Of a stretch of DNA of 6,745 nucleotides, positions 5,177 through 6,745 are shown piece by piece. The notes under the pieces are model-generated. The model ran no database searches, was not told the origin of the DNA, and worked only from the letters and a program-made list of their open reading frames with translations. This stretch comes from JAPXSY01 sp033812795 (GTDB lineage: Bacteria > Verrucomicrobiota > Kiritimatiellia > RFP12 > UBA1067). Each line of letters opens with the position of its first letter. The first letter of the stretch is position 1. The position numbers and the translations under genes were made by a program. Location: contig JAPXSY010000116.1 in NCBI GenBank assembly GCA_033812795.1, positions 1 to 6,745 on the forward strand, written 5' to 3'.

Positions 5177-6529
5177 ATGATTGCTTCTCCCGTTTATCTG
5201 GCCTCCGTGGTGGCGCTGGCGGTTGCCGTTTTGCTCATTCTGATCATCAGACTGAAGCAGCAACCGTTTGTTTCACTGCTCCTCGTGAGCATGGGCACCG
5301 CTCTGGCGGCGGGAATGCCGCCGGAGAAGGTGATGGCGTGCATCGAGAAGGGGATGGGCGGAACGCTCGGGTTCATCGCGGTGGTGGTCGGGCTGGGCGC
5401 GATGTTCGGGCAGTTGCTGGAAGTCTCGGGCGGTGCCGAGCGGCTGACGCTCACGCTGTTGCGCGTTTTCGGCAAGGAGCGCGCAACGTGGGCCATGGCG
5501 CTGGCCGGATTTCTGGTGGCGATTCCGGTTTTCTTCGACGTGGGGTTCATCATTCTCGTGCCGCTGGTCTACACCCTTTCGCGCGAGACCAAGAAATCGC
5601 TGCTCTATTACGGTATCCCGCTGCTGGCGGGTCTGGCGGTGACGCATGCGTTTGTGCCGCCCACGCCGGGGCCGATCGCGGTGGCGCAACTGGTGGGGGC
5701 GGATTTGGGACGTGTTATTTTCTACGGCGTTTTGATCGGGCTGCCCTGCGCGATCGTGGCGGGGCCGGTTTTCGGGACTTGGATCGACCGCCGCATTCAC
5801 GCGGCGGTTCCGGCCTATATGGAGACGGAGGCCGCGAAGAAACAATGGGACGAGAAGGCTCTCCCCGGCTTCGGCCGCGTGTTCGGTATCCTGCTTCTGC
5901 CACTGTTCCTGATTCTGCTGAACACGGTGACCCAAGCCGTGCTGGCGGAAGGGGAATATGCAACGGTTCGACACGTCTTCGCGTTTATCGGGCACCCTTT
6001 TTTCGCGCTTCTGGCGGCCACGCTGCTCGCTTTCACCTTTCTGGGCACCTGTCGCGGGCTGACGCGCGAGAAGGTGAACGAGGTGGCGACGTCGGCTTTG
6101 GCTCCGGCGGGCCTGATCATTTTGGTGACCGGCGCGGGCGGTGTGTTCAAACAGGTGCTGGTCGACAGCGGCGCGGGCAAAGCCTTGGCCGGGACGCTAG
6201 CCCATACGGGTCTGCATCCGGTCTGGACCGCCTTTCTGATCGCCTTGCTCGTGCGGGCCGTGGCCGGCTCGGCGACGGTCGCGATGCTGACGGCGGGCGG
6301 GATCATGGCGCCACTGCTGGCCGGACAGCGGGTGGAGCCCGCGCTGATCGTGATCGCAATCGCCTCGGGCGCCACGGCGCTCTCGCACGTCAACGACAGC
6401 GGCTTCTGGCTGGTGAACCGGTATTTCGGTCTGAGCGTGAAAGAAACGCTCCGCTCGTGGACCGTGATGGAGACCCTCATCGGCCTGATCGGCGCGACCT
6501 TGGCGTGGCTGTTCAGCTATGTGGCCTGA
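5177..6529 (+). CDS. GntP-family gluconate:H+ symporter
   Basis: This inner-membrane proton symporter belongs to the family that takes up gluconate, idonate and related hydroxy-acids (GntP, GntT, GntU, IdnT; D-serine for DsdX). At 450 residues it has the normal family length and is hydrophobic throughout, with about 12-14 membrane segments (the first near 5-25, others near 62-82, 104-134, 146-162, 178-200, 235-256, 268-290, 308-324, 350-380, 388-402 and 430-448). Family signatures are intact: PVFFDVGFI (117-125), HAFVPPTPGP (157-166), GSATVAML (364-371) and SHVNDSGFWLVN (403-414). The ATG at 5177 has a purine-rich AAGGAA about ten bases upstream and follows a good promoter. No gluconate kinase, dehydratase or GntR-type regulator is in the window, so the substrate cannot be fixed. 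It diverges from mutS and converges on asd. Confidence 0.95.
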   Translation: MIASPVYLASVVALAVAVLLILIIRLKQQPFVSLLLVSMGTALAAGMPPEKVMACIEKGMGGTLGFIAVVVGLGAMFGQLLEVSGGAERLTLTLLRVFGKERATWAMALAGFLVAIPVFFDVGFIILVPLVYTLSRETKKSLLYYGIPLLAGLAVTHAFVPPTPGPIAVAQLVGADLGRVIFYGVLIGLPCAIVAGPVFGTWIDRRIHAAVPAYMETEAAKKQWDEKALPGFGRVFGILLLPLFLILLNTVTQAVLAEGEYATVRHVFAFIGHPFFALLAATLLAFTFLGTCRGLTREKVNEVATSALAPAGLIILVTGAGGVFKQVLVDSGAGKALAGTLAHTGLHPVWTAFLIALLVRAVAGSATVAMLTAGGIMAPLLAGQRVEPALIVIAIASGATALSHVNDSGFWLVNRYFGLSVKETLRSWTVMETLIGLIGATLAWLFSYVA

Positions 6530-6545
6530 CCGCCGCAGCGTTCCG

Positions 6546-6745
6546 TTACAGCAACCCGCGCTTGATCAGCTCTTCCGCGATCTGCACCGCATTCTGCGCG
6601 GCACCCTTGCGGATGTTATCCCCGCAGCACCAGAGCGCCAGCCCGTTTTCCACACTCGGATCGGCGCGGATGCGCCCGACGTTCACCGTATCGCCGCCGC
6701 CCGTGTTCAGCGGCATGGGATACTGCGCCGCCGCCAGATCGTCGA
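6546..6745 (-). CDS. asd: Aspartate-semialdehyde dehydrogenase, C-terminal end, cut by window edge
   Basis: Asd reduces beta-aspartyl phosphate to aspartate semialdehyde with NADPH, the branch point to lysine/diaminopimelate, threonine and methionine. Only the last 66 codons (65 residues and the TAA at 6548-6546) are visible. They contain YPMPLNTGGGD, VNVGRIRAD and then LWCCGDNIRKGAAQNAVQIA, close to the conserved C-terminus of the bacillus-type Asd family, where the usual form is NLRKGAALNAVQIAE. The catalytic Cys and His lie upstream, outside the window. The frame stays open to the right edge. Its stop codon is 16 bases from that of the symporter gene, tail to tail, with no hairpin between. 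Close relatives with a Semialdhyde_dh fold, such as ArgC, lack this C-terminal signature. Confidence 0.93.
   Translation of the reverse strand, partial: DDLAAAQYPMPLNTGGGDTVNVGRIRADPSVENGLALWCCGDNIRKGAAQNAVQIAEELIKRGLL

Noticed and set aside
5273..6480. Minus-strand open frames opposite the symporter gene (5273-5995 and 5815-6480)
   Set aside because: Translations are low-complexity Arg/His-rich or Ser/Ala-rich; the opposite strand encodes an unmistakable GntP-family protein.
1..6745. CRISPR array, tRNA/rRNA, transposase, toxin-antitoxin or defence operon
   Set aside because: No regularly spaced repeats, no RNA-gene signatures and no matching proteins were found; all coding space is filled by recognisable or plainly described genes.

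Overview
This is a GC-rich bacterial chromosomal window of ordinary layout. It holds six protein genes, two of them cut by the window edges. The GC-rich codon use, the stand-alone pseudopilin-like protein with a G|FTLVE leader, the bacillus-type aspartate-semialdehyde dehydrogenase tail and a GC-rich palindromic repeat inside a coding region together suggest the Planctomycetes-Verrucomicrobia-Lentisphaerae-Kiritimatiellota group, perhaps Kiritimatiellota. That placement is inferred from family patterns alone.

Layout, left to right. Positions 1-793 (minus) are the N-terminal third of primosomal helicase PriA, which runs off the left edge. A palindromic repeat sits in its reading frame just before the expected ATPase P-loop. 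A strong intrinsic terminator (811-848) separates it from a leftward prepilin-type secretion/pilus protein (875-1636), which has its own SD and a candidate promoter. Next is a small exported Spy/CpxP-like LTXXQ protein (1800-2315, minus), whose leader carries a perfect 10-bp stem-loop. Then comes full-length mismatch-repair ATPase MutS (minus; best start 5003, stop 2502). A 173-bp divergent promoter region (5004-5176) separates mutS from a rightward GntP-family gluconate-type symporter (5177-6529). The symporter converges, with a 16-bp gap, on the 3' end of asd (minus, 6546 to the right edge).

The genes do not form a pathway: they cover replication restart, DNA repair, secretion/pili, envelope stress, sugar-acid uptake and amino-acid synthesis. 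Each leftward gene from mutS to the pilin seems to have its own promoter with a TTGACG -35 box. I found no RNA genes, CRISPR array, transposase or phage genes, and no gene-free stretch longer than 300 bases.

I see no convincing undescribed multi-gene system. The points most worth checking are the palindromic repeat that has become part of the PriA protein, the stem-loop and shared leader motif upstream of the Spy-like gene and mutS, and the terminator placed 17 bases before the priA start codon.
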